From: Acidobacteriota bacterium
GTDB taxonomy: Bacteria > Acidobacteriota > Vicinamibacteria > Vicinamibacterales > 2-12-FULL-66-21
Assembly (NCBI GenBank): GCA_016184105.1
Contig: JACPDI010000017.1
Coordinates: 31,187 to 82,865, forward strand
Length of the DNA: 51,679 nucleotides
Direction: 5' to 3'
Shown here: piece by piece, positions 38,861 through 47,164 of the stretch
Layout of the letters: each line of letters begins with the position of its first letter
Numbering within the stretch: position 1 is the stretch's first letter
Translations under genes and position numbers: made by a program
Notes under the pieces: model-generated
Database searches by the model: none
What the model was told of the DNA's origin: nothing
What the model saw: only the letters and a program-made list of their open reading frames with translations

Positions 38861-40762
38861 ATGCCCCTCGTCACCCTCGACCGCGTCTCGATTGCCTACG
38901 GTCACCTCCCCCTGCTCGACGCTGTGGCCCTGCAGATCGAACCTGGTGAGCGTGTCTGCCTCGTCGGGCGGAACGGCACGGGCAAGTCCACGCTGCTGCA
39001 GATCGTCAGCGGCGAACTGCCGCCCGACGCCGGAACGGTCTGGCGGCAGCCGGGCGTGCGCATCGCCCGCCTGGTCCAGGATGTGCCGCTGTCCGACGAT
39101 CGTCCCGTGTTCGACGTCGTGTCCGACGGGCTCGGCGAGCCGGCGGATCTCGTCAAGGCCTACCACCATGCGGCGATCGACGTCGCGGAGGGCGGCAACG
39201 CCGCCGCCCTCGAGCGCCTGGGACGGCTGCAGCACGAACTGGAAGAGCGAGGGGGCTGGACGATCGAGCAGCGCGTGGAGATGGTGCTGGCGCGGCTCGA
39301 CCTTCCCCCCGACGCCGTCGTGGACACGCTTTCCGGGGGATGGCGCAGGCGCGTGCTCCTCGCGCGCGCGCTCGTCTCCTCGCCGGACCTGCTCCTGCTC
39401 GACGAGCCCACGAACCATCTCGACATCGAGGCCATCACGTGGCTCGAAACGTTTCTGGCCGACTTCTCGGGGGCGGTGCTGTTTGTCACGCACGATCGCG
39501 CATTCCTCCAGCGCCTGGCGACGCGGATCGTCGAGCTCGATCGGGGCGCGCTGACGTCGTGGCCCGGTGACTACGAGGCGTTTCTGCGGGGAAAAGCGGA
39601 GCTGGCGGCCGCCGAAGCCTCGCAGCAGGTGAAATTCGACAAGCGGCTCGCGGGCGAGGAGGCCTGGCTGCGCCAGGGGATCAAAGCGCGGCGAACGCGA
39701 GACGAGGGGCGCGTCCGGGCCCTGCTCGCCATGCGCGAGGAGCGTGCGGCGCGGCGGTCGCAGCCGGGTACTGCGAGGATCGGGATCGAGCTCGCGGACC
39801 CGTCCGGGCAGATGGTCTTCGAGGTGCGGGGCGTCTCCAAGGCCTTCGGCGACACCGTCGTCGTACGGGATTTCTCGACACGGATCATGCGGGGCGATCG
39901 CATCGGCCTCATCGGGCCGAATGGCGCCGGCAAGACGACGCTGCTGCGGATCCTGCTCGGCGAGATCGAGCCTGACGCCGGGGAGGTGCGGCACGGCGCA
40001 GGCGTGCAGGTCGCCTATTACGACCAGCAGCGGGAGCAGCTCGACCCCGAGCGCGCGGTGTTTGATGTCATCGGCGAAGGCAGCGACACGGTGACGGTGA
40101 ACGGCCGGTCGCGTCACGTGAACGGATATCTTCGCGACTTCCTGTTTCCGCCCGAGTGCGCCCGCTCGCCTGTGAAGGCCCTGTCGGGCGGCGAGCGGAA
40201 CCGGCTGCTCCTGGCGCGGTTGTTCACACGCCCCGCCAATGTGCTCGTGATGGACGAGCCCACCAACGATCTCGACCTCGAAACCCTCGAGCTGCTGGAG
40301 TCGCAGCTCGCGGAGTTCCCGGGAACGGTGCTGCTGGTCGGCCACGATCGCGTGTTTCTGGACAGCGTGGTGACCGGCACGCTCGCCTTTGAGGGCAACG
40401 GCCGCGTCGCGGAATACGTCGGCGGCTACCAGGACTGGCTCCGCCAGCGGCCCACCACGCCAGAACCGTCCGCGCTGCCCGCGCGCCTCCCGTCAATCGC
40501 GCAGCCGGCGGCCAAACCGGCGCCAGGGGCCCGCCGAAAGCTCTCCTACAAGGAGGCGCGGGAACTGGCGGACCTGCCGGCACGCATCGGCGTGCTGGAG
40601 GCCGAACAGCGTCGGCTCAACGAATTGGTGTCGTCGCCGGGGTTTTACAAGGAGAGCGCGGCGAGGATCAGGGAAATCCTGGCGCGACTTGAACAGCTCG
40701 AGGTGGAGATACGCGACGCGTACGACCGCTGGGAGCAACTGGATTCCAGGGGCGCAGGCTAG
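38861..40762 (+). CDS. ABC-F family ATPase, Uup type
   Basis: A 633-residue soluble protein with two ATPase domains and no membrane part. Domain 1: Walker A GRNGTGKST, signature LSGGWRRR, Walker B LLLLDEPTNHLDIEA. Domain 2: Walker A GPNGAGKTT, signature LSGGERNR, Walker B VLVMDEPTNDLDLET. The inter-domain linker is charged (EEAWLRQGIKARRTRDEGRVRALLAMREERAARR). The C-terminal 75 residues (ARRKLSYKEARELADLPARIGVLEAEQRRLNELV) are the Uup coiled-coil DNA-binding tail. Uup acts on branched DNA and the ribosome. It is placed alone between the efflux operon and a convergent gene that it overlaps by four bases. Confidence 0.95.
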   Translation: MPLVTLDRVSIAYGHLPLLDAVALQIEPGERVCLVGRNGTGKSTLLQIVSGELPPDAGTVWRQPGVRIARLVQDVPLSDDRPVFDVVSDGLGEPADLVKAYHHAAIDVAEGGNAAALERLGRLQHELEERGGWTIEQRVEMVLARLDLPPDAVVDTLSGGWRRRVLLARALVSSPDLLLLDEPTNHLDIEAITWLETFLADFSGAVLFVTHDRAFLQRLATRIVELDRGALTSWPGDYEAFLRGKAELAAAEASQQVKFDKRLAGEEAWLRQGIKARRTRDEGRVRALLAMREERAARRSQPGTARIGIELADPSGQMVFEVRGVSKAFGDTVVVRDFSTRIMRGDRIGLIGPNGAGKTTLLRILLGEIEPDAGEVRHGAGVQVAYYDQQREQLDPERAVFDVIGEGSDTVTVNGRSRHVNGYLRDFLFPPECARSPVKALSGGERNRLLLARLFTRPANVLVMDEPTNDLDLETLELLESQLAEFPGTVLLVGHDRVFLDSVVTGTLAFEGNGRVAEYVGGYQDWLRQRPTTPEPSALPARLPSIAQPAAKPAPGARRKLSYKEARELADLPARIGVLEAEQRRLNELVSSPGFYKESAARIREILARLEQLEVEIRDAYDRWEQLDSRGAG

Positions 40763-41304
40763 CGCAGGAAGGTGAACTTCGCGTGCGCTGACGCCGCGCT
40801 CACCCAGCCGAAGACCGACCCGCCGTGGGGCCGCGCCTTGACCCGAACCTCCACGTAATACTCGCGATTCGGTTCGAGCCTGGACGTGCGAAACAGCGGC
40901 AGGCGGTCGAGCGTGGTCATGAAGCGCGGCACGAGCGAGGCGTCTTCGGTCACGAGCGCCTCCTCCACGCGCCCGTCGATCGTGCGCAACAGGCTGTGGC
41001 GGCGCGTGAGGTTGTCGTACTGGTCGCTGTTGCTGACCACGGCCGTGTCGATCGTGCGATCGACCCACGCGGGCACTTCCATCCGGAGGTCGACCGTGTA
41101 GGTGAAGGTCGTCCGCAGGCCGCTCGCGATCGCCGCGCGGACCTCATCGTTGAATGCGTTCGGCAGGTCGCACGAAATGAGGACGCGGTCGTCCCGCACG
41201 AGCGGCGTGATCCTGATCGTGTCGGCCGCGTAGAGCGCGACCGATGCGGCCACAACCGCGACGAGGCTCCACGCGCGCCGTGCGTCCTCCGGACGTCGTC
41301 TCAT
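40759..41304 (-). CDS. DUF4390 family exported protein
   Basis: A 181-residue protein with an N-terminal signal or anchor (AWSLVAVVAASVALYAAD). The remainder shows the DUF4390 pattern: IRITPLVRDDRVLISCDLPNAFNDEVRAAIASGLRTTFTYTVDL, a TIDTAVVSNSDQYDNLTRRH core and a terminal NREYYVEVRVKARPHGG. DUF4390 proteins are periplasmic, of unknown function, and in Proteobacteria often sit with the NtrY/NtrX two-component system. The 3' end overlaps the Uup gene by 4 bp. It lies upstream of the Uup terminus and downstream of the pseudo-beta-lactamase gene with 28 bp between. Confidence 0.82.
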   Translation of the reverse strand: MRRRPEDARRAWSLVAVVAASVALYAADTIRITPLVRDDRVLISCDLPNAFNDEVRAAIASGLRTTFTYTVDLRMEVPAWVDRTIDTAVVSNSDQYDNLTRRHSLLRTIDGRVEEALVTEDASLVPRFMTTLDRLPLFRTSRLEPNREYYVEVRVKARPHGGSVFGWVSAASAHAKFTFLR

Positions 41305-41332
41305 CGGAATTCCCTGCGAACTTTACAACGAT

Positions 41333-42913
41333 TCAGTACCGCAGCGTGAGCGCCATGTTCGCCCGCCAGAACGACAGCTGCGGCCTGCCGATGCTCGTGC
41401 CCGTCGGGGTGTCTGGCCCGCCGATGCTGCGGAAGTACCGCACGTCCCAGCTCACGCCGAACGTTTCGGTCAGGAAGCCGGTCACGCCGCCGCCCACGTC
41501 AAATGCCGGCATCGTCTCGGTGAGCGGCAGCGCGCCGAGCACATCCTTCGTGCGCGCGCGCATCAGCCCGAAGCCGCCGACGAAGTACGGGCGCAGCGTG
41601 TATTCCGTCACCCGCTGCGGCGCCGCCACGACCACGTTGCCGGTGAGCGTGATGACACTGCTGCGAACGACCAGCGACGTGCCGCCCTCGAAAAACCCGG
41701 GCATGTAGGCGAAATCGGCCTCGACGCCGAGCATCTCACCGAGGACGACCGTGCCTACGCCAAGCGTGAGATGCCTGTTGTCCCGCGCCTCTCCGACGTC
41801 GACCAGCGTGGTGTCGCCGCCGAATGTCAGCCCCGCGAACGGCTTCAACTGGCGCTCGGCCGAAAGCTGAGCCGTGGTCGCCGTCAGCAGCGCCGTGACG
41901 AGCACATCGCCCGCCTCGAGCGGAAACGACCTCACCAGCCCGTCGCTGTTCGCCAGCGCAATGAACGTGAGCCCGCGCCCCGGCACGCTGATGATGAGCG
42001 AAGACGAGGCGTTCTCCCCCACCCCGAATTGCCAGACGATCAGCTCGCCGTTGTAAATCTGTGAGAACCAGCCGAGACCGTGCGGCAGCGGCTGACCGTT
42101 GAAGCCCAGCGGGGCCCGCCACGCCCCCTCCAACGTGTCAGGCCGCACGAGTATTCCGCGGCGGAGCGCGACGTCGAACTGCGCGAGATCGCGCGCGCTG
42201 GCAATCAGCCCCGCAGAGGGTGACAGCCCGGCCGCGACGTAGTTCGATCGCGTCGCGCGGCCGCGCTTGTCCACCGCATAGGGGACAGCCACGCGCTCCA
42301 GAACGCTGCGGTAATGCTCGATCTCTGCCGGCTCGAAGGTCCCTTCGGATCCAGGCGCGAGGCTGATCGCATCCGGTCCGGGCACCGAGTCGAGCATGGA
42401 GAGCCGGTTGAGGAGGTTCGCCAGGGTCTCACGATAGGAATCACCCGTGCACATCCGCATGCCCCGCCAGAGCGGCGCGAGCCGTTCCGGACGATAGGCG
42501 AACACCAGAAACTCCGGCGCGCCGGACGTGTGGGACAGGAGCTGGCGAACAGTCGCATCCGGCTCCGGGCTGGCGCTGTCGAACCGCGCCACGCGGTCGT
42601 CGAGCGACAGGCGTCCTTCCTCGGCGCAGCGCAGCGACATCGCGGCGGTGAATGTCTGAGTGAGGCCGTCGACGTGAAAAGGCGTATCGGGGCGGACGGC
42701 GATCGATCGGTCGACATCCTGCAGGCCGAAGCCGCGCTCCCAGGCGATGCCGCCATCGCCGACCACCGCGGCTGCGAGACCAGGAATGCCCGCCTGCCGG
42801 GCCAGCGCCTGGAGGTACCGGCCGAACAACTCGAGCGCGAGCTCGTCGGCGCCCGCGGGCACCCGGACTAACAGCAGAGCTGCAACGAGCAGGCCGAAGA
42901 CGCCTCGGCGCAT
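41333..42913 (-). CDS. Serine beta-lactamase-like pseudoenzyme fused to an outer-membrane barrel
   Basis: A 526-residue exported protein (signal GVFGLLVAALLLVRVPAGA). Residues about 25-360 follow the class C beta-lactamase/PBP4-like fold (IPGLAAAVVGDGGIAWERGFGLQDVD; EEGRLSLDDRVARF; TVRQLLSHTSG). The active site is lost: where homologues have a Ser-x-x-Lys, this protein reads VDGLTQTFTA, so Ser is Gly83 and Lys is Gln86. The Tyr-x-Asn motif is also not intact. The last 150 residues look like an OmpA/porin-type barrel (FAGLTFGGDTTLV; TLRPYFVGGFGLMR; FGVSWDVRYFRS) ending in LTLRY. A binding or anchoring role is more likely than hydrolysis. Confidence 0.85.
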   Translation of the reverse strand: MRRGVFGLLVAALLLVRVPAGADELALELFGRYLQALARQAGIPGLAAAVVGDGGIAWERGFGLQDVDRSIAVRPDTPFHVDGLTQTFTAAMSLRCAEEGRLSLDDRVARFDSASPEPDATVRQLLSHTSGAPEFLVFAYRPERLAPLWRGMRMCTGDSYRETLANLLNRLSMLDSVPGPDAISLAPGSEGTFEPAEIEHYRSVLERVAVPYAVDKRGRATRSNYVAAGLSPSAGLIASARDLAQFDVALRRGILVRPDTLEGAWRAPLGFNGQPLPHGLGWFSQIYNGELIVWQFGVGENASSSLIISVPGRGLTFIALANSDGLVRSFPLEAGDVLVTALLTATTAQLSAERQLKPFAGLTFGGDTTLVDVGEARDNRHLTLGVGTVVLGEMLGVEADFAYMPGFFEGGTSLVVRSSVITLTGNVVVAAPQRVTEYTLRPYFVGGFGLMRARTKDVLGALPLTETMPAFDVGGGVTGFLTETFGVSWDVRYFRSIGGPDTPTGTSIGRPQLSFWRANMALTLRY

Positions 42914-43040
42914 GGATCTCACAGCATGATACAGCAGCGGTCGCGCCAAGGCACAGCAGAAGAGCATCCGGCCTTTTCGTGGGGTTGGCCGCGGAGCCGT
43001 ACGCGGATGTGTAATGGGCCGGCGATTTCTGTGACCGGCG

Positions 43041-43901
43041 CTATCGTTCCGGAAACAGCGCGTCCGCATTCTCGTAGAGCACCTTGCGCTTGGTCTCGTC
43101 GCTGAGCGGAAGCGCGAGAAACTGATCGACGTTCTTCCGCATCGACGCCACTCCCGGGCTCGGCCAGTCCGATCCCCACACCGTGCGGTCGGCGATCTCC
43201 TCCAGCCTGGGGAACCATTCGAGCAACCGCGACGGCGGTATTCCCGAAAGCTCCAGGTACACGTTCGGGTGCCGGCGCACGACGAAGAAGGCTTCTTTCG
43301 TCCAGAGCGGACGCCCACCGTGGGCGAGCAGGATCGTCAGATCCGGAAAGTCGATGGCGACGTCATCGACATCCATCGGGTTTCCGAGGCGGCTCCGCGC
43401 GCCTGGGAACACCGATGTCCCGGTGTGAATCGTCACCGGCAAACCGGCGCCCTCGGCGGCCAGGTAGATCTTCGCGAGCGCGTCGAGGCCGCCGGTATAG
43501 GCGTTGGCCGCGAACTCCTGGTGGGGCGGATGGATCTTGATGGCGCGAATGCCGCGCTCGGCAAGGTTCGAGACCTCCGCCGCCGGGTCCGCGGTGTGGC
43601 GCGGGTGCACCGACCCGAATGCGAGGAGCCGGGAGGGAGCGGCCGACGCGAACTGGAGGGTCCAGTCGTTGACCTCCGGCCCCGGGCCGATCACGTCCGG
43701 GCTCACGTAGTTGATCATCCCGACCCGCTCGATGCCTTCCGCGTCCATCAGGCGCAGCAGCGCCGCGGGGTCGGACGAATACGCCTCGATCTCCTCCCGA
43801 TTCGGCTTGCCGGCAAGAAAGGTCCGGCGCGCCTCGGGACGCAGCAGGTGATAGGGGGCGACGTGGACGTGGAGGTCGATGACGGCGGACACGGCGGACA
43901 C
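43041..43901 (-). CDS. Amidohydrolase 2 (ACMSD-like) family metal-dependent hydrolase
   Basis: A 286-residue TIM-barrel hydrolase. Metal ligands and catalytic residues appear in order: VIDLHVHVAP (H-x-H), a Lys in RAIKIHPP, VTIHTGTS, ILLAHGGRP and the catalytic Asp in GSDWPSPG. The family includes decarboxylases such as ACMSD and o-pyrocatechuate decarboxylase, common in aromatic degradation; the substrate is unknown. The start region is a 9-bp tandem repeat of GTGTCCGCC, giving alternative GTG codons at 43901 and 43892. It is divergent from the MatC-like gene. Confidence 0.88.
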   Translation of the reverse strand: MSAVSAVIDLHVHVAPYHLLRPEARRTFLAGKPNREEIEAYSSDPAALLRLMDAEGIERVGMINYVSPDVIGPGPEVNDWTLQFASAAPSRLLAFGSVHPRHTADPAAEVSNLAERGIRAIKIHPPHQEFAANAYTGGLDALAKIYLAAEGAGLPVTIHTGTSVFPGARSRLGNPMDVDDVAIDFPDLTILLAHGGRPLWTKEAFFVVRRHPNVYLELSGIPPSRLLEWFPRLEEIADRTVWGSDWPSPGVASMRKNVDQFLALPLSDETKRKVLYENADALFPER

Positions 43902-43947
43902 GGCGGACGCACGGCCGATCCTACCGGAAAGCGGGGCGGCGCCGGGC

Positions 43948-43953
43948 TATAAT
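43948..43953 (+). promoter_or_regulatory. -10 element upstream of the MatC-like gene
   Basis: A consensus TATAAT ends nine nucleotides before the GTG at 43963, giving a leader of at most a few bases. There is no Shine-Dalgarno. Confidence 0.5.
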
Positions 43954-43962
43954 CGCCGGCCG

Positions 43963-45213
43963 GTGCTCACCCCTGCCGTCGCTTCGCTCCTCGCCCTCGC
44001 GGCCGCGATCGTCCTGAGCTGCACGACGCAGCTGAACGTCGGCCTGATCGCGATCGCTGCCGCCTGGGCGATCGGCGCGTTCGTGGCGGGCTGGCCCGGC
44101 GAAATCATCGCCGCCGGCTTCCCCACGCAGCTGTTCCTCACGCTGGCCGGCGTCACGCTGTTGTTCGCCGTCTCCGACGCGAACGGAACCGTCCACGGGG
44201 TTGCGGCGCGTCTGATGCGGCTCGCGCGGGGCAACGCCCGGATCGTGCCGCTCCTCTTCTTTGTCATCGCCATGGCCATCGCGACCGTCGGTCCCGGTGC
44301 CATCGCGAGCGTCGCCCTGGTCGTGCCCATCGCCATGGCGCTCGGCACCGAAGCGCGGGTGCCGGCGCTGCTCACGGCGCTGATGGTGGCCAATGGCGCC
44401 AACGCGGGAAACCTGTCGCCGTTCAGCTCCGTCGGCGTGATCGCGAACACGAGGATGGCGGCCGTGGGGCTCGGCGGGCACGAATGGAAGGTGTGGGGAG
44501 CCAACTTCACCGCCCACCTGCTCGTGGGGCTGGCGGCCTGGGCGATGTTCGGCGGGCTGCGCCGCTCGCGCGGCGAGCGGGCCCACGCGGGGGCCTCCGC
44601 GCCGCCGCTTGGCTGGCGTCAGGCGCTCACGATCGCGGCGGTCACGGCGTGGATCGCCGCCGTCGTGTTCTTCGGCGTGCACGTCGGGTTCTCCGCGTTC
44701 GCGGCCGCCGTCCTGCTCGTCGTGGCGAGGGCCGCTGACGAGACCGCCGCGGTGAAGCGGATGCCGTGGAGCGCGATCCTGATGGTGTGCGGCGTGTCGC
44801 TGTTGATTGCCGTTCTCGAGAAGACGGGCGGCATGGATCTGTTCACGCGGCTGCTCGCGGGGCTCGCCACGCCCGCGACCATCAACGGCACGATCGCCTT
44901 CGTCACCGGCACGATCTCGACCTACAGCAGCACGTCGGGCGTGGTGCTCCCCACGTTCCTGCCGACCGTGCCGGGGCTCGTCGCGCGCGTCGGCGGCGGC
45001 GATCCGCTGGCGGTCGCGCTCAGCATCAACGTCGGCGCGTCGCTCGTGGACGTCTCGCCGCTCTCGACGATCGGCGCGTTGTGCGTGGCCGCCGTGTCCG
45101 ACCCGGCGCTCTCGCGCGACCTGTTCCGCCGCATGCTGATCTGGGGGCTGGCGATGACGCTCGTCGGCGCCCTGCTCTGCCAGGCGTTCGCCGGCACGTT
45201 CGCGCGGCTGTAA
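43963..45213 (+). CDS. MatC-like dicarboxylate (malonate) carrier
   Basis: A 416-residue permease with about 11 hydrophobic segments. The N-terminal half closely follows the MatC_N domain: NVGLIAIAAAWAIGAFVAGWPGEIIAAGFPTQLFLTLAGVTLLFAV, NGTVHGVAARLMRLARG and the re-entrant region NGANAGNLSPFSSVGVIANTRM. The C-terminal half mirrors it (TISTYSSTSGVVLPTFLPT; INVGASLVDVSPLSTIGAL). MatC imports malonate in Rhizobium and lies beside the malonyl-CoA synthetase gene matB. GTG 43963 is used; the upstream in-frame codons run through the repeats of the divergent gene. An acyl-CoA synthetase remnant starts 5 nt later. Confidence 0.9.
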   Translation: MLTPAVASLLALAAAIVLSCTTQLNVGLIAIAAAWAIGAFVAGWPGEIIAAGFPTQLFLTLAGVTLLFAVSDANGTVHGVAARLMRLARGNARIVPLLFFVIAMAIATVGPGAIASVALVVPIAMALGTEARVPALLTALMVANGANAGNLSPFSSVGVIANTRMAAVGLGGHEWKVWGANFTAHLLVGLAAWAMFGGLRRSRGERAHAGASAPPLGWRQALTIAAVTAWIAAVVFFGVHVGFSAFAAAVLLVVARAADETAAVKRMPWSAILMVCGVSLLIAVLEKTGGMDLFTRLLAGLATPATINGTIAFVTGTISTYSSTSGVVLPTFLPTVPGLVARVGGGDPLAVALSINVGASLVDVSPLSTIGALCVAAVSDPALSRDLFRRMLIWGLAMTLVGALLCQAFAGTFARL

Positions 45214-45218
45214 TCGCC

Positions 45219-45602
45219 ATGGCGCTCGCCGATCTGTTCGCACACACGTTCGAGACGCGCCGCGGCGAAACGGCGCTCGAATGGAAGGGGCGGGCGTTCA
45301 CGTTCGGAGAGATCGACGCGCGCGCGTGGCGCATGGCGCGCGAGATCGAGGAGCTGCTGCTCGAACAGGGCGCCGTCGCGGACGCCGCAGTGGTCGGCGC
45401 GCCCGATCCGGTGCGCGGCGAGGTGCCCGTCGCCTATCTCGTCCTTGCGCCGGGCGCGACGCTCGACGCTGCGGCCCTCGAGGCCGCCTGCCGGCGCAGC
45501 CTCGCGTCATTCAAGATCCCGCGCGCCTTCATCGCCGTCGGCCACATCCCCCGCACGGCGCTCGGAAAAGTGCAGAAGCATCTGCTCGGAGGAGGTCAGT
45601 AG
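45219..45602 (+). pseudogene. Acyl-CoA synthetase (AMP-binding enzyme) with in-frame internal deletion
   Basis: A 127-residue open frame made of the two ends of a roughly 500-residue enzyme. Residues 1-40 are the usual N-terminus (ETALEWKGRAFTFGEIDARAWRMA). Residues 41-127 are the C-terminal AMP-binding domain (REIEELLLEQGAVADAAVVGAPDPVRGEVPVAYLVL; SLASFKIPRAF; PRTALGKVQKHL), with the A10 Lys117 intact. The whole adenylate core (P-loop, A3-A8) is missing. It directly follows a MatC-like carrier, so the ancestor may have been a MatB malonyl-CoA synthetase. It might be a deletion in the strain or an assembly error. Confidence 0.8.
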
Positions 45603-45629
45603 CGGCCGGTGGCTCCCGACCCTTGACCA

Positions 45630-47075
45630 CTACAGATTCAAGTCCACCCACACGCTCTTCACCTGCGTGTAGTGCTCGAGGGCGTGGACGCTCATCTCCC
45701 GGCCGAACCCGCTCTGCTTGTAGCCGCCGAAGGGGGCCGCCGTGTCGTAGACATTGTACGTGTTCACCCAGACGGTGCCGGCCTTGAGCTTCCCCGCCAC
45801 GTGATGCGCCTTCTTGATGTCCCTCGTCCAGACCGCGGCGGCCAGGCCGTACTGCGTGTCGTTGGCCTTCGCGATCGCCTCGTCCAGGTCGGCGAACTCG
45901 ATTGTCGCCAGCACGGGCCCGAAAATCTCCTCGCGGGCAATCGTCATCTCCGGGGTGACGCCGTCGAACACGGTCGGCTGGAGGAAATATCCCTTGCCCG
46001 TGCCGATGTCCGCGCGCCCTCCGCCGGCGACGAGCGTGGCGCCTTCCCTTTTTGCCGTTTCAATGTAGCCCAGCACTCGCTCCATCTGGGTCTTCGACGC
46101 GATTGCCCCCAGCTTCGTCTTCGGGTCCAGGGGATCTCCGGGCGTCATCTTCCTGGTGCGCGCGGCCAGCTTCTCCATGAACTCGTCCTTGATGGACCGG
46201 GCGACCAGCAGGCGCGAGCCCGCGGCGCACACTTCCCCTTTGCCGTAGAAGATCCCGACCGTTGCGCCGCGGATCGCCGCCTCGAGATCGGCGTCGGGCA
46301 ACACGATGTTCGGCGACTTGCCGCCCAGCTCCAGCGTGATGTGCTTCAGCGTGTCTGCGGCGCTTCGCATGATCCCCTTGCCGGTGCTCGTGTCCCCCGT
46401 GAACGCGATCTTGTCGATGCCGGGGTGCTCGACGATCGCCTGCCCCACGCTCGACCCCGGGCCGGTGATGACGTTGAGCACGCCGGGCGGGAACCCGACT
46501 TCCTGCGCGATTTCGCCGAGCGCAATCGCCGTGAGCGGCGTCTGGCTCGCGGGCTTCAGGATCAGCGTGTTGCCGCACGCAAGCGCCGGCCCGACCTTCC
46601 AGGATGCGAGGAGCAGCGGAAAGTTCCACGGCACGATCGCCGCCACCACGCCGACTGGCTCGCGCAGGGTGTAGGTGAAGTAATTTCCCTTGACGGGAAT
46701 CGTCTCGCCATGAACCTTGTCCGCCCATCCGGCGTAATACTGCAGGCACTCGGCGGCGGCGGGGATCTCGACGTGCCGCGACTCGGTAATCGGCTTGCCG
46801 TTGTGGAGCGTCTCGAGCCGCGCAACGTCGTCCACCCGTTCCATCAGGCGCTCGCCCAGCTTCCACAACAGCCGGCCGCGTTCCCGCGCCGGCATCTTCG
46901 CCCAGGGACCATCGAGCGCCGCGCGCGCGGCCCTGACCGCGGCATCGACGTCCTCGCGCGTGGCCGACGCCACCTCCGCGATGACTTCTTCCGTTGCGGG
47001 GTTGATGACCGGCACGGTCTTCCCGCCGGACGCGTCGACCCACTGGCCGTTGATCAGGAGCTTCTTTCGTTCCAC
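45630..47075 (-). CDS. NAD(P)-dependent aldehyde dehydrogenase
   Basis: A 481-residue ALDH-superfamily enzyme of full length. The cofactor-binding region has PWNFPLLLASWKVGPALACGNTLILKPA and the GDTSTGK loop, the general base is in LELGGKSPN, and the nucleophile is Cys283 in GEVCAAGSR. The 3' part reads EEIFGPVLATIEF and PFGGYKQSGFGRE. It is closest to the betaine/phenylacetaldehyde type. In this place it could oxidise an aldehyde of benzoyl-CoA degradation, but it is not obviously BoxD. GTG 47075 has a GAGGA ribosome binding site. A palindromic element separates it from boxB. Confidence 0.94.
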   Translation of the reverse strand: MERKKLLINGQWVDASGGKTVPVINPATEEVIAEVASATREDVDAAVRAARAALDGPWAKMPARERGRLLWKLGERLMERVDDVARLETLHNGKPITESRHVEIPAAAECLQYYAGWADKVHGETIPVKGNYFTYTLREPVGVVAAIVPWNFPLLLASWKVGPALACGNTLILKPASQTPLTAIALGEIAQEVGFPPGVLNVITGPGSSVGQAIVEHPGIDKIAFTGDTSTGKGIMRSAADTLKHITLELGGKSPNIVLPDADLEAAIRGATVGIFYGKGEVCAAGSRLLVARSIKDEFMEKLAARTRKMTPGDPLDPKTKLGAIASKTQMERVLGYIETAKREGATLVAGGGRADIGTGKGYFLQPTVFDGVTPEMTIAREEIFGPVLATIEFADLDEAIAKANDTQYGLAAAVWTRDIKKAHHVAGKLKAGTVWVNTYNVYDTAAPFGGYKQSGFGREMSVHALEHYTQVKSVWVDLNL

Positions 47076-47090
47076 GTGGCGATCCTCGCA

Positions 47091-47164
47091 GAGGACGTAA
47101 GGGGGACAGTCACACTTTCCCGGGCCCCTGCTTCGGAAAGTGTGACTGTCCCCCTTACGTCCTC
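47091..47164. repeat. Palindromic element between boxB and the aldehyde dehydrogenase gene
   Basis: A perfect 30-bp inverted repeat (47091-47120 and 47135-47164) with a 14-nt loop. The arm reads GAGGACGTAAGGGGGACAGT then CACACTTTCC. The GGGGGACAG core resembles the GGGGTCAG ends of the RAYT and MITE-like elements. The TCA complement of the boxB stop begins at 47163, so the element supplies the last two bases of the boxB stop region. Confidence 0.75.

Noticed and set aside
43876-43905. The triple GTGTCCGCC/GGCGGACAC repeat as a phase-variable switch
   Set aside because: The unit is 9 bp, so changes in copy number keep the frame; three copies are too few to argue for slippage control.
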